Of a stretch of DNA of 64,000 bases, positions 8,174-17,933 are shown one piece after another (within the stretch, counting starts at the first letter, position 1; each line of letters begins with the position of its first letter). The stretch covers positions 248,001 through 312,000 of the forward strand of contig NZ_JAGDEL010000003.1 in assembly GCF_017497975.1 (NCBI RefSeq), in the 5' to 3' direction. The stretch is from Metabacillus bambusae. GTDB taxonomy: Bacteria > Bacillota > Bacilli > Bacillales > Bacillaceae. The notes beneath the pieces are model-generated. The model was not told the origin of the DNA, searched no databases, and worked only from the letters and a program-made list of their open reading frames with translations. The position numbers were made by a program, and so were the translations under genes.

Positions 8174-8422
8174 TTACGGAGCAAAAGGATAAGTGCGAGG
8201 TAGTGAAGTCATTATTGACAAAAATAGTAGTAAAATTGTCAGCGTCAAACCAGTAAATTTATTACTCCCATTGAGATTAAGCTTTTGTAGCAGAAAAGAA
8301 ATACAATATAAAACAATGATTATATAAGGCAAATTGTTACTGCCAGTCGTAATATGAAGTATCATTGAACCAATTATGATAATTCCAGCGGTGATGTTAA
8401 ATAATTGTACTTTTTTTCTCAT
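8174..8422 (-). CDS. Small hypothetical membrane protein
   Basis: About 82 residues with three hydrophobic segments (around 8-24, 32-45 and 58-72) and a positively charged start (MRKKVQLFN). An ATG four codons upstream is in frame, but GGGG is better spaced for the start used. No family recognised. It lies downstream of the pdxH-like gene and upstream of the DUF3953 protein on the same strand, each separated by repeats. Confidence 0.5.
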   Translation of the reverse strand: MRKKVQLFNITAGIIIIGSMILHITTGSNNLPYIIIVLYCISFLLQKLNLNGSNKFTGLTLTILLLFLSIMTSLPRTYPFAP

Positions 8423-8571
8423 TTTCATCCCCATCTATTTATAAAGTTAATATATAATTCCATTCATTAAAATATTTTCCTCTTAAAGAAACCTGCCCTT
8501 TAGTTTAAGTATATTTCTTCACAATCTCACACCAATATAACATGAGTATCCATTTTATAAAGAATCCTTAT

Positions 8572-8636
8572 GCAATTAAATGACCCAATTTAAAAAGACG
8601 CGTTACTCAATAAACGCGCCCTTTTATGGAATAAAC
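8572..8636. repeat. Family-1 palindromic repeat, long form
   Basis: GCAATTAAATGACCCAATTT, then a strong central stem GACGCGTT/AATAAACGCGCCC, then TTTTATGGAATAAAC. Confidence 0.75.
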
Positions 8637-8681
8637 TTTCGGAAGATTTATCTCCAATATTGCTTCTTTAGTTGTTGTAAA

Positions 8682-9335
8682 CTATGGCCACAGAAGTACT
8701 TTGATCCATTCGTTATTTTCCATTCGATACAATAAGCGTATATGCTTCCTTTCTCTATCTCCTTGCCAAAATTCTACCTCACTTGCTGTTACTTTATATA
8801 AACACCAATGAGGGTCTACTGTATTAGGTTCACTTTTCATTCGCTCAATTTGCTTTATAAATGATTCCTCTAAGACTTTACTGTCGGGCAAAACTTTACT
8901 TTGTTTTCCTAGAAGAGCAATGGCTCGTGCAACTTCCCCTCTTTCTAAAAAATCCTTTGCACTTAGCTCTTTTTCTACCCTCAATGAGGTTCCTCGTATT
9001 CGAACTTGCCTGCCAATCAAAGACCAATAAAAAGTTAGAGAAACATTTGGATTCATCTTCAATTGTTGTCCCTTCATACTGTTTGAGCTAGAAGCAAAAT
9101 ACCATCCATCTTCATCAATATCTTTTAAAATAAGTACTCTTGCATCAGGATGCCCAAAACTATTGATGGTAGAAAGTGTCATGGAGTGAGGTTCATGAAC
9201 TCCATTTTTTATAGCAATATGAAACCATTCTTGAAAGAGCTCATTTGGATTTGAAGGAACATTTGTAGGGTCAAATTTTGGAAATGGTCCTTCCAAAGAT
9301 TTGAGGTTTCTTAGTAGCTTATTGGTATCCTTCAT
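8682..9335 (-). CDS. pdxH: Pyridoxamine 5'-phosphate oxidase (PdxH-like)
   Basis: A 217-residue FMN-dependent oxidase that should convert pyridoxamine or pyridoxine 5'-phosphate to pyridoxal 5'-phosphate. The split-barrel core is plain: RVLILKDIDEDGWYFASSSNS, GQQLKMNPNVSLTFYW, RQVRIRGTSLRVE, and the PdxH C-terminal dimerisation segment EFWQGDRERKHIRLLYR with a closing LLWP. GAGAAAAGGAG precedes the ATG. Many Bacillaceae make PLP through PdxST, so this may be a salvage enzyme; a PhzG-type relative is the main alternative. Confidence 0.8.
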   Translation of the reverse strand: MKDTNKLLRNLKSLEGPFPKFDPTNVPSNPNELFQEWFHIAIKNGVHEPHSMTLSTINSFGHPDARVLILKDIDEDGWYFASSSNSMKGQQLKMNPNVSLTFYWSLIGRQVRIRGTSLRVEKELSAKDFLERGEVARAIALLGKQSKVLPDSKVLEESFIKQIERMKSEPNTVDPHWCLYKVTASEVEFWQGDRERKHIRLLYRMENNEWIKVLLWP

Positions 9336-10808
<1,473 letters not shown>

Positions 10809-10820
10809 GGTTGTGCAGCA

Positions 10821-10850
10821 AAAAAGGCATAATAATAGCTGCCTTTTATT
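10821..10850 (+). terminator. Terminator of abnA
   Basis: AAAAAGGCA and TGCCTTTT form a stem 13 bases past the stop codon, followed by an AT-rich tail. Confidence 0.6.
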
Positions 10851-10854
10851 ATGT

Positions 10855-11006
10855 TCACATAGGTCTACACCAATGTTTTGAGGGGTAAATAAAAGCTAAG
10901 TGTCGACTTTCGTTTAGGTTTACACTTAGCTTTTGAAACATGATATCAAATTGAATTTTTTTTCTTTTGTGACCGTTATTCCATTAAAGCGCCCTTTAAC
11001 AGAAGA
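10855..11006. repeat. Family-3 repeat (copy 1 of 2), ending in a family-1 short unit
   Basis: AGTCTACACCAATGTTTTGA-type sequence followed by a hairpin (AAAGCTAAGTGT.. ..ACACTTAGCTTTT) and, after a short spacer with TTGAATTTTTTT, a family-1 end GTTATTCCATTAAAGCGCCC. The same order of parts recurs at 56945-57163, so the composite moved or was copied as a unit. Confidence 0.7.
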
Positions 11007-11333
11007 CTCGACTTCAAGATAATCTTAAAAGACATTAATAACAGACTTCCTTTATTGTGCCTGTTTTGTGGAAGATCAAGGAGTGGAAGATGATCATTTA
11101 TGTTGCCTCTTGAAGTAAAGTACCTGTTTAATTAAATGAATTATTTATTGGGTAACGTTGGGGAAATACAGATTTACAGCGAATCCACAATACACTCTAA
11201 CAAGCTATCGAGAACTTATACCTTTTGTATCTATGCTTACACCACTGGAAAACTCTGCATTATACTTTCTTTACGATCTTTCATGAAATTGCTTCCCCAT
11301 GAATGAAGTTCTTCAATTTTACCCCCACAAGCA

Positions 11334-11501
11334 TTAAAAAGCTTTATATATCGCCCAATTACCTAATAGCGGTACTATCCAGGCATTCTGGTTCAACTCG
11401 GCAGCAAGAAGGGACGGCAACACCAAAATTCCTGAGCCAATTGTAAATAAGATGAATAATACCGTAAATTGGTGTACCGATATTTTACCTTTGTCTAGCA
11501 T
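11334..11501 (-). pseudogene. Truncated GerAB-type spore germination permease (N-terminus only)
   Basis: Starting at an ATG eight bases after AAGGTG, the frame reads MLDKGKISVHQFTVLF, ILFTIGSGILVLPSLLAAE and ends after about 55 residues. This is the standard N-terminus and first membrane helix of GerAB/GerKB proteins, which normally have about 365 residues and ten helices and form the nutrient-sensing channel subunit in the spore inner membrane. Everything after helix 1 is gone. It is the last gene of the damaged ger cluster (11334-13695), after the GerAC gene. Confidence 0.8.
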
Positions 11502-11565
11502 TTTATCCACACCTTCTCTGTTCCTTCTTAAGCGTTCAAACAATCACTTTACAAACAAAAAGAAA

Positions 11566-12771
11566 TTACTCCTTTACTTTTTCATTAGGAGAATTTCCTA
11601 TTTTACCGATCCTGCGAATCTGTACGTCTGCTTTTACTTCTACTGGCATGTCGGCAAATTTTTCATCCCATTCTTTTTTAACCTTCTTCCAATAGTCGGG
11701 ATTCGAACGGTGTATCGCCTCACCAAAGCCAAACACATCGACTTTAAATTCTTCCTGAACCGTCTTTATCGATGATTCAATTAACTTTTTCACTTCTTTA
11801 TTCGATTTCTTTTCCAAATCATCTATCGTTTTCGTTTTTGACAAATCAAGCTTCTTACATTGAACATCGCCAACATTCCCTTCCACCTTAATTTCAATCG
11901 TTCCTTTTGGTGATCCATTTTCCACTTTGGCTTTAAGATCAGTTCTCGTTCGAATCACCTCAATTGCTACTTTCCCTTTTTCTTCTGGACAAGGCACTTC
12001 ACCAATCGTACTTTTTACATTGCCTAGAACGTAATTTACCGCTTTACTCTCACTTTCGTTCAACCAGCCGATTAGTTTTTCCCCTTTAAACACGGCAAGT
12101 TCTGAATACTGTAAATCAACATCTGGATCAATTTGTTGAACATTGTTTACTTTTTCTCCCTCTTGTACATCCCCTCTTATCTGAATTCCGCTTAAGTGAG
12201 GCTGTATTCCCTCGCTCACAAGTTCCGATATCAGTTCATCCAATGTCACGGCTATCGAAGGCGCCCACGCTTTCTCGGACGTTTCAAGAGATGAAAACAG
12301 TTTGTTTGCGGGAATATCTTCTAAAGCCGGCAATACTTTCAACACGTTTTCCGCTTTCATATCTTTCGCAACCACTACGTAAAAATCGGTTCGCAAATGG
12401 TGATCCCTTGATATAAAATCTAACGCTTCACCAATTCCTTCTTCGGCTAATTCTTCTCCAATTACGAGAATTCGCAAATGAGGAAAATAAAGTTTTCTAG
12501 CCGAAACCGTTGTCATTCTTCTTATCGCTTCAAAAACGGTGTTTCCTTTTTCCTGATAGGTCATAACCGGTAATTTCTGACTGCCAGCTCTTGTAGCGGC
12601 AACCGCTCCTGGAATGACGACCTGAGTGGTAATAACATATTGATCCTCCGATTTATCAATCCCCATTCCTATCGTGATAGCGAGTTCACCCAATTCCCGC
12701 CGGTTCCAACAACCGGATAAAAGGTTAAGTAAAAGGATGATAATAACAAGCACTCCGATTTTTCTTCTCAC
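11566..12771 (-). CDS. GerAC-type spore germination lipoprotein
   Basis: A 401-residue Ger(x)C lipoprotein, the third subunit of nutrient germinant receptors. Signal peptide with lipobox LLSGC (Cys about 21), then WNRRELGELAITIGMGIDKSED typical of the family; the C-terminal domain ends DYWKKVKKEWDEKFADM and VEVKADVQIRRIG. Length is normal, and no interruption is visible. Its partner A and B subunits next door are broken, so the protein is probably orphaned unless it joins a receptor encoded elsewhere. The start is an in-frame TTG/GTG/ATG at 12771 behind GGGGG. Confidence 0.92.
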   Translation of the reverse strand: MRRKIGVLVIIILLLNLLSGCWNRRELGELAITIGMGIDKSEDQYVITTQVVIPGAVAATRAGSQKLPVMTYQEKGNTVFEAIRRMTTVSARKLYFPHLRILVIGEELAEEGIGEALDFISRDHHLRTDFYVVVAKDMKAENVLKVLPALEDIPANKLFSSLETSEKAWAPSIAVTLDELISELVSEGIQPHLSGIQIRGDVQEGEKVNNVQQIDPDVDLQYSELAVFKGEKLIGWLNESESKAVNYVLGNVKSTIGEVPCPEEKGKVAIEVIRTRTDLKAKVENGSPKGTIEIKVEGNVGDVQCKKLDLSKTKTIDDLEKKSNKEVKKLIESSIKTVQEEFKVDVFGFGEAIHRSNPDYWKKVKKEWDEKFADMPVEVKADVQIRRIGKIGNSPNEKVKE

Positions 12772-12855
12772 TTCCGAGCCCCCTTTCTTAAGTTCTCGAG
12801 TATTTTGTTACTTCCTCATCTATTTCAATAAACTCATTATTAAATCACTTAGTGG

Positions 12856-13050
12856 CTAGTAAATTATTGCGATCCATTCGAGAGGATTTGGAATATTTAA
12901 ATCTAAACTCTCTGCAATACTTAACCCGACCTCAAAAAGAAGCAGCAGTGAAAACACCCATGATTCCTTTTTCTGTTTTTCCCAGAGTGGTGGTACTTCT
13001 AGAACAATGATCAAAATCGCTACGAGAAGTATCCCCGCAATAACCCACAT
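12856..13050 (-). CDS. Small membrane protein of the ger cluster
   Basis: A 64-residue protein with one hydrophobic segment at the N-terminus (VIAGILLVAILIIVLEVPPLW), a short KKE loop and a second at WVFSLLLLFEVGLSIAE. Small proteins with this V-PPL-KKKWKKE-type pattern are found inside gerA-type operons of Bacillaceae. RBS AAGGAGCAA precedes the ATG. It lies between the GerAA/AB chimera and the gerAC gene. Confidence 0.65.
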   Translation of the reverse strand: MWVIAGILLVAILIIVLEVPPLWEKQKKESWVFSLLLLFEVGLSIAESLDLNIPNPLEWIAIIY

Positions 13051-13091
13051 AACGAATTGCTCCTTTAATTTTTCTAGGAAAGAATTCCGGT

Positions 13092-13178
13092 CTAAACGAA
13101 GTGGTGTATTCTCACATTAACCTTTACTTCTACCGGCATGACTGTAAATCGTTCATTCCCTTTATTTGATCTTCGTAC
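13092..13178 (-). pseudogene. Remnant of a second GerAC C-terminus
   Basis: Just past the stop of the chimera, a minus-strand frame reads RRSNKGNERFTVMPVEVK then VNVRIHHFV and a stop. It matches the end of the intact GerAC in this cluster (HRSNP.. ..FADMPVEVKADVQIRR), so it is the last 28 codons of another gerAC, showing that two ger operons or a duplicated gene contributed to this locus. Confidence 0.7.
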
Positions 13179-13182
13179 AATC

Positions 13183-13695
13183 CTATTTTTGTTTCCGTTG
13201 CTCCGGCTTTGGTGATGGAGTATCTTCCCGTTCGACATTTTTCTGGCTAATTAAGCGAGGACGTGAAAATAATCCAAAACGCGGTAAACGGAGAATAGCA
13301 TCCTTTTGATCCTCTGCAATAAACGGAGCGAACGGAGTCATATATGGCACACCAAACGACCGTAAACTGCATAAGTGAAGAATAAGAGCAATCAAGCCGA
13401 CAATTATCCCGAATAAACCAAAAGATGCAGCAAGTCCCATAATGACAAAACGCAACATTCTTACCGCAATGGCAAGATTGAAAGAACTGACAATAAAGCT
13501 TGAAATTGCCGTAATCGCCACGACAATGACCATTGCTGCGGAAACAATGCCGGCTTCGACCGCCGCCGTTCCAATTACTAGTGTCCCAACAATCGAAACC
13601 GCTTGTCCAATCGTTCTATAAACTAATATAGTAGTGCCAATTGTAAATAAAATGACTATTATCATAAATTGTCTTACTGATATTTTGTTCTTCAA
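13183..13695 (-). pseudogene. Chimera: GerAB N-terminus joined to GerAA C-terminus
   Basis: About 170 residues. The first 25 (KNKISVRQFMIIVILFTIGTTILV) match the start of GerAB proteins, as in the fragment at 11334-11501. The sequence then switches to YRTIGQAVSIVGTLVIG, AAVEAGIVSAAMVIVVAITA and LHLCSLRSFGVPYMTPFAP, which is the C-terminal membrane domain of GerAA. A basic Pro/Lys-rich tail closes it, as in GerAA. The N-terminal soluble domain of GerAA and the rest of GerAB are absent. A TTG behind AGAGGTG is the best start, by analogy with the fragment. Whether the chimera is made or stable is unknown; I class it as a deletion fusion. Confidence 0.8.
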
Positions 13696-13910
13696 TAATT
13701 CGTTCACCTCTGAAAGAAATAACCCCCTCTTTCCCAACTATTTTATCCATTTTTCCCCTGTTACATAATCATGGTTCACAATAAGATAAAAAACAATAAT
13801 TCTAATAAGAAATCCGAGCATAATTTTTTCCTTTTTTCATTAACATATTCAATTGGAAACACTATAATTTAATAGGACTCCTTCTTAAAGTAATACACTG
13901 TTCAATAAGC

Positions 13911-13986
13911 CTTATTCTATTAAATGGCCCTTTTCATGAAGAAAGGCGCTTTCCTTATTTCAGAAAAGCGCCCTTTCGTATTATAA
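13911..13986. repeat. Family-1 palindromic repeat, long form
   Basis: CTTATTCTATTAAATGGCCC, central stem AAAGGCGCTTT/GAAAAGCGCCC, then TTTCGTATTATAAG. This is one of the clearest full-length copies. Confidence 0.8.
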
Positions 13987-14034
13987 GGTCAGCCAGAAAA
14001 TATTTCTGGTTGACCATTTTTTATATTGATATAT

Positions 14035-14260
14035 GATAGCTGTAGCCGGGGTAGAACGTAAGAGCCCGTGGGACTTGATCCCGTCAATTAAACCGTTCAC
14101 CCCCTACTTGTAGAAACATGTTTGTGGCTGGTTGGGACTATGATCTCGTATAACAAGCGAAGCTATGATACTACAAAGAAGGTATTAGGGGTAACCGGCA
14201 ATTTAATTTTTGGGTTGAATCACCATCTAAAAACATTTGGGTGTGGTGAGTTGACAGTTT
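14035..14260. other. GC-richer noncoding island, possible IS110-type end or structured RNA
   Basis: A stretch with GTAGCCGGGGTAGAACG, AAGAGCCCGTGGGACTTG, CAATTAAACCGTTCACCCCC, GTAGAAACATGTTTGTGGC and GGGACTATGATCTCG stands out from its AT-rich surroundings and has no open frame. Several self-complementary pieces (ACATGT, GAGCCC/GGGACT, GGTTGGGAC) suggest structure. It reminds me of noncoding ends next to IS110-family transposases, which encode a bridge RNA, but no transposase remains here, so this is a weak inference. Confidence 0.3.
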
Positions 14261-14358
14261 CGTTCATATCAATGGAATAACACTTTCTATTACCTCCATC
14301 AATATTAGGACCATTATTTTTAGTTTAAGTATAAACCATTTTTATCTTAGCAAATTTG

Positions 14359-14424
14359 GTCAACTAAATGAGCCGAACACGAAAAGACGCGTTCCTCAAT
14401 AAACGCGCCCGATTGTTGCATAAG
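14359..14424. repeat. Family-1 palindromic repeat, long form
   Basis: GTCAACTAAATGAGCC, central stem GACGCGTTCCT/AATAAACGCGCCC, right end GATTGTTGCATAAG. The centre is nearly identical to that of the copy at 8572-8636. Confidence 0.75.
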
Positions 14425-14580
14425 GAAAAAGTTTTCCAATTAAAAAACATAATTGTTAAAATTATTAACTCAAAATATTGCTCAAAAGTTTCATCTTAAA
14501 AGTTGCTCTCGTTCTTCCATTTGATGCGATTCTTCCATCCATCGGTTAGTTATTATGAAAAGGCCAGATAAAATTTATCA

Positions 14581-15417
14581 CTAAATTGCGGAATCTTCTT
14601 TTCTATCTACTACTCGACTAACTATTTCAGTTACGGTAGCTCTACTCATTTTTTCCTTCCCCTCTGTTAAAGCATCAAGTGTACCATGAGCAAGAGCTAT
14701 CGGGATTTTACAAAAATTAAGGATCGGACCGGGTTTAATATCCTCCATATAGACGTCAGCCAGTGCTAGGTTATGTCGTGCGTACATAAACATATCTTCT
14801 AACTCCCATCCCTCGGGAAAGAAATCCACACCTCGTTCTAAATCTTCAGCACGATTGCGAAGAATATTGACGGACTGCAAGCCGCGACCAAAGGCTATAG
14901 CTAGGTCCTTGTCCGTTTCAACATCATCGTACCACTTCCAAATATCTGAGAGCATGACTCCTACCAAACCTGCAACGTAGAATGTGTATTCATTCAAACC
15001 TTCTTCATCCTGAATCTGCCACTCTTTTAAAGCCCAGTCCGCCATTCCCTTCGCCATAGTAGATGTAGAATTCGAAATGTTTTCTACAATTGTCGGTGGA
15101 CAGAGCTTTATCCAATCGCCAAATCGTAAGGTAACCTCCGGCAAAAGGGAGTTGTATGGGTGAAATAAAGCCATCAACTCCTTATTATTGAAGGGCTTTT
15201 TCAAGAGGACGCTTATTGAATGTAATAGATTATGTTTGGATTCCAATCCGAGTTGGGGGTGGTCTTCAATCTCGTCAATAGCTCTCATACATAAGTAGGC
15301 GGATGTAACTGCTTCTTGTAATCCTGACGGAAGATGACTAATCGGAATAAAGAAGGTCCGACTTGTCGCCATCAACATGTCTATCGCACTTCTATGTAAA
15401 TTGATTGCTTCACTCAT
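14581..15417 (-). CDS. Squalene/phytoene synthase family protein
   Basis: A 278-residue trans-isoprenyl diphosphate synthase of the head-to-head (SQS/PSY) fold. The first Asp-rich motif is AIDEIED at 47-53. The second is NILRNRAEDLERGVDFFP at 184-201; here the first Asp of the usual LRD-xx-ED is Asn188. Helices SRTFFIPISHLP and TFYVAGLVGVML are also typical. Members make squalene, phytoene or dehydrosqualene from two C15 or C20 diphosphates, but some Bacillus members (YisP) act as farnesyl diphosphate phosphatases, and the changed motif leaves that open. No carotenoid or hopanoid genes are adjacent. Confidence 0.83.
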   Translation of the reverse strand: MSEAINLHRSAIDMLMATSRTFFIPISHLPSGLQEAVTSAYLCMRAIDEIEDHPQLGLESKHNLLHSISVLLKKPFNNKELMALFHPYNSLLPEVTLRFGDWIKLCPPTIVENISNSTSTMAKGMADWALKEWQIQDEEGLNEYTFYVAGLVGVMLSDIWKWYDDVETDKDLAIAFGRGLQSVNILRNRAEDLERGVDFFPEGWELEDMFMYARHNLALADVYMEDIKPGPILNFCKIPIALAHGTLDALTEGKEKMSRATVTEIVSRVVDRKEDSAI

Positions 15418-15528
15418 CTTAAATTGTCCCCTTTTTTGTTAATATGCTAATTTCTTTAATTTTTATTGTACTATCCCCACTATATCATATATCTAAGAAT
15501 AAAGTTCTAACACAAAAATTAAGCCCTT

Positions 15529-15629
15529 GTTACTCAATAAACCTGCCTTTAGCTGGTGATGACCAAGAAAAAATGGACAGCTAAAACTGTCTATCGTTGT
15601 TCAATTCTTACGCACGATTGTTGAAGATT
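15529..15629. repeat. Diverged family-1 repeat region
   Basis: GTTACTCAATAAACCTGCC at the left, a hairpin GGACAGCTAAAACTGTC in the middle, and TTGTTCAATTCTTACGC then ACGATTGTTGAAG at the right. It looks like a long-form copy with a different internal stem, in the region between the isoprenoid synthase and the HAD gene. Confidence 0.5.
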
Positions 15630-15708
15630 AATTATATTATGGAATGCAACTTATCCGGCCTACGCTTATTGAACTATAGTACCAGTTAGCTCAAGAACAA
15701 TATGTTTT

Positions 15709-16374
15709 TTATTTGATTTGACTTCCCTGCAAAATATCCTTTAATTGGTTAACACTTTTAACAATATAAGTAGGGTTAGAATGACTTAGTTCATCAAATG
15801 AACCATATCCATAAGTTACTCCAATAGAGTCAATACCAGTATTATTTGCACCAATAATATCGTGCTCCCTGTCACCGATCATAATATAGTCATCTAGTTT
15901 ATAGTCATTATACTTATCTAGTATGTATTGAATAATTTCAGTTTTTGATGTTCTTGTTCCATCAAGATTACTTCCGACAACAAGGTCAAAATACTGGTCA
16001 ATATTAAAATATTTTAGTATTTGCTCAGAAAATACAGTAGGCTTTGAAGTAGCAACCACTAAAGTAAATTGTTGTTCTTTTAACGATTTTAATAATAATG
16101 GAATATCTGTATATAACTCATTCTCAAACATCCCCTTTTCCTTAAATCTTTCCCTATAAAAACCAATCGCTTTTTTTGTATTTACCTCATCAAAATCGTA
16201 ATAATCAGCAAATGAAACTTGAAGTGGTGGACCAATAAAACACTCGAGTTTATCAATATCTGGCTCAAAAATGTCCATTTTATGTAATGCATATTGAACC
16301 GATTTAGTTATACCTACTTTGGGGTCTGAAAGTGTTCCGTCTAAATCAAATAAGATTATTTTGTATTTGTCCAT
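15709..16374 (-). CDS. HAD family phosphatase (Gph-like)
   Basis: A 221-residue haloacid dehalogenase-type hydrolase. Motif I is FDLDGTLSD (nucleophile Asp10, Asp12), motif II is VVATSKPT, motif III the Lys of TSKTEII and motif IV IMIGDREHDIIGA. A helical cap sits between residues 15 and 85, which places it with the phosphoglycolate phosphatase/5'-nucleotidase-like subfamily IA. GGGAG lies upstream of the ATG. Cytoplasmic; substrate not certain. Confidence 0.88.
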   Translation of the reverse strand: MDKYKIILFDLDGTLSDPKVGITKSVQYALHKMDIFEPDIDKLECFIGPPLQVSFADYYDFDEVNTKKAIGFYRERFKEKGMFENELYTDIPLLLKSLKEQQFTLVVATSKPTVFSEQILKYFNIDQYFDLVVGSNLDGTRTSKTEIIQYILDKYNDYKLDDYIMIGDREHDIIGANNTGIDSIGVTYGYGSFDELSHSNPTYIVKSVNQLKDILQGSQIK

Positions 16375-16961
16375 ATTAAACTCCCTTATTTATCTAATAC
16401 CTCCCTAATTTTATCATAAAAATTTCAAAAAATACCAAACTCTTCTTCAACTAAACTACACCGCTAGTTCAACAAGGAATACGGCTTTAGACATTTGTTT
16501 CTTTAATTTTTTGAAATTATACTTACAAAGAAGGCAGTAATTGTTGCAATTAGAACATTAATTACGCTTTTATAATTATTCTCAGGAATAAAATAATTCG
16601 TTAAAAAGACTGATAATCCCGTCTATATGCCAATATGTGCTGCCTGTGACTTACTATATTTGTTATTCAAATTAATTCTCCTAACCAAGCTATACTGTAA
16701 ATCTTAGATAAATAATCTCTCGTTTGAGTGCTTTCCTATCCTAACAGATCTTCTCCGAACCATTTCTACAATATAGGGAATGATATCTCTAAATTATCTT
16801 CTTTCCAATCAAATCTTCTAAAAGGAATATTTTAATAAGTTAGGGTGTTGTCAATTATTAAAATGTTCTGTTAGCATTTAATGTTGATTTTGTTAGAAAT
16901 AGAATAGGCTACATACTTTTGAAAAACAATAAGAGGAGCAAAAACGTGCGGGGTTGTCTAA
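16375..16961. other. Intergenic region with one nonsense-mutated small gene
   Basis: Apart from the pseudogene at 16503-16670 I see no gene or repeat; the 280 bases before 16962 are AT-rich with no clear element. Confidence 0.5.
16503..16670 (-). pseudogene. Small membrane protein with an internal TAG
   Basis: A TTG start six bases after AGGAGA opens a frame NNKYSKSQAAHIGI, stops at TAG (16623-16625, codon 16) and resumes in frame as TGLSVFLTNYFIP and YKSVINVLIATITAFFVSIISKN. The intact product would have about 55 residues and two membrane segments. The good ribosome binding site and clean frame argue that this was a real gene until recently. Confidence 0.5.
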
Positions 16962-17249
16962 ATGATACGAACCATAACCGAGCAGGACTGGGTGTCAGAG
17001 TATACAAAAGGGAAGAAAAATCCACTTCCTGTTGTATTAGGTACAAGAGGAACTTGGACTGGTAACAGGAAACCGATGATTATATTGATTGGTTTTACCA
17101 TTGAAGATGTATTGGTGTTAGGTGATATATATGGAGTATCCCATCATCCTGTTAGGGAAATGAAAGACCAGAGAGTAGCGTATTATGCTATCAATATTAT
17201 TGACAAGAAGAAAGTAAAAGAAATTATTGAGGAATGGAAAGAACAATGA
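16962..17249 (+). CDS. Hypothetical protein, 95 residues
   Basis: A small soluble protein with a hydrophobic core (PMIILIGFTIEDVLVLGDIYG) and a charged C-terminal helix (DKKKVKEIIEEWKE). A TAA lies directly before the ATG, so the start is fixed unless a different codon further in is used; only a weak GGGG is present upstream. No family recognised. Confidence 0.55.
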   Translation: MIRTITEQDWVSEYTKGKKNPLPVVLGTRGTWTGNRKPMIILIGFTIEDVLVLGDIYGVSHHPVREMKDQRVAYYAINIIDKKKVKEIIEEWKEQ

Positions 17250-17662
17250 TAAAAGTCAATAGTAAGGCTTAAGAGAGCCATTAAAATAAGTGACTTTATT
17301 TCCGGAATTGGGGTTTCTTTAGCTTTTAGTGTTTTTCTTTAATAACCTTAAAGAATTATAATTGTTATTAGTTTTTTCGTTTACAGAACTTTTAATTAAA
17401 AGTTTAGATGTCCAATTATCAAAATAAAATAATTTTGGAGATTTTAACTGTGATACAGTATCAATTTAGATAAAACTATTTTCGTCAAAAACTTTGTTAA
17501 CTATATTCTTACTCCGTTTATAAACTTGTTCAAGAGGTTACTCACCCTATTTCTCTACTTCGATTCAATCTATTGTCATTTCTTATCATAAATATAATTT
17601 CTTCTTATTACAGGTATGCTGCTATCTAGTCATAAGAAGAAAGGGGTGCCTTAGTAACCTCT

Positions 17663-17696
17663 GTTCTTCAACTCTTGCGCCCTTTAACGGAATAAC
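17663..17696. repeat. Family-1 repeat, short form
   Basis: GTTCTTCAACTCTTGCGCCC then TTTAACGGAATAAC. Confidence 0.65.
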
Positions 17697-17785
17697 ACTT
17701 GTGCTTATGGACTGGTTTATGAGAATAACCCTGATTTTAACGTAAATACTATAGTAGAATTAGTTTACATAATTAGGCTTTTTTC

Positions 17786-17820
17786 GTTACTCAATTAAAT
17801 CACCCTTTCGTTCAATAAAA
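17786..17820. repeat. Family-1 repeat, short form
   Basis: GTTACTCAATTAAATCACCC then TTTCGTTCAATAAAA. Confidence 0.65.
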
Positions 17821-17933
17821 AAATTCAGACTTAGCAGTAGTTTATTAGGGTGTATGACGGTGACTTTCACTTTCTAATTGATCGGGGTGAGTCCAAATTA
17901 CCCCCAGAAAAAGCGTGTCAAATCGACTCTCCT

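Larger units (their letters stand above)
10809..11333. other. Intergenic stretch after abnA
   Basis: It holds the abnA terminator and the family-3 repeat. From about 11010 to 11333 I see no repeat and no convincing reading frame. Confidence 0.5.
13739..14580. other. Long intergenic region with two repeats and a structured island
   Basis: No reading frame is convincing. It contains family-1 repeats at 13911-13986 and 14359-14424 and, between them, the GC-richer noncoding island at 14035-14260. Confidence 0.6.
17250..17933. other. Intergenic region with two short repeats and an inverted-repeat pair
   Basis: No gene. Family-1 short units lie at 17663-17696 and 17786-17820. AGAGGTTACTCACCC near 17532 and its inverse GGGGTGCCTTAGTAACCTCT near 17643 bracket about 135 bp, another possible small mobile palindrome. 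A stretch near 17273-17400 resembles a decayed small membrane protein but has several stops. Confidence 0.5.

Noticed and set aside
14035-14260. Riboswitch (for example cobalamin or T-box) in the structured island
   Set aside because: No gene of the right type follows on either strand, and none of the conserved core sequences I know is present.
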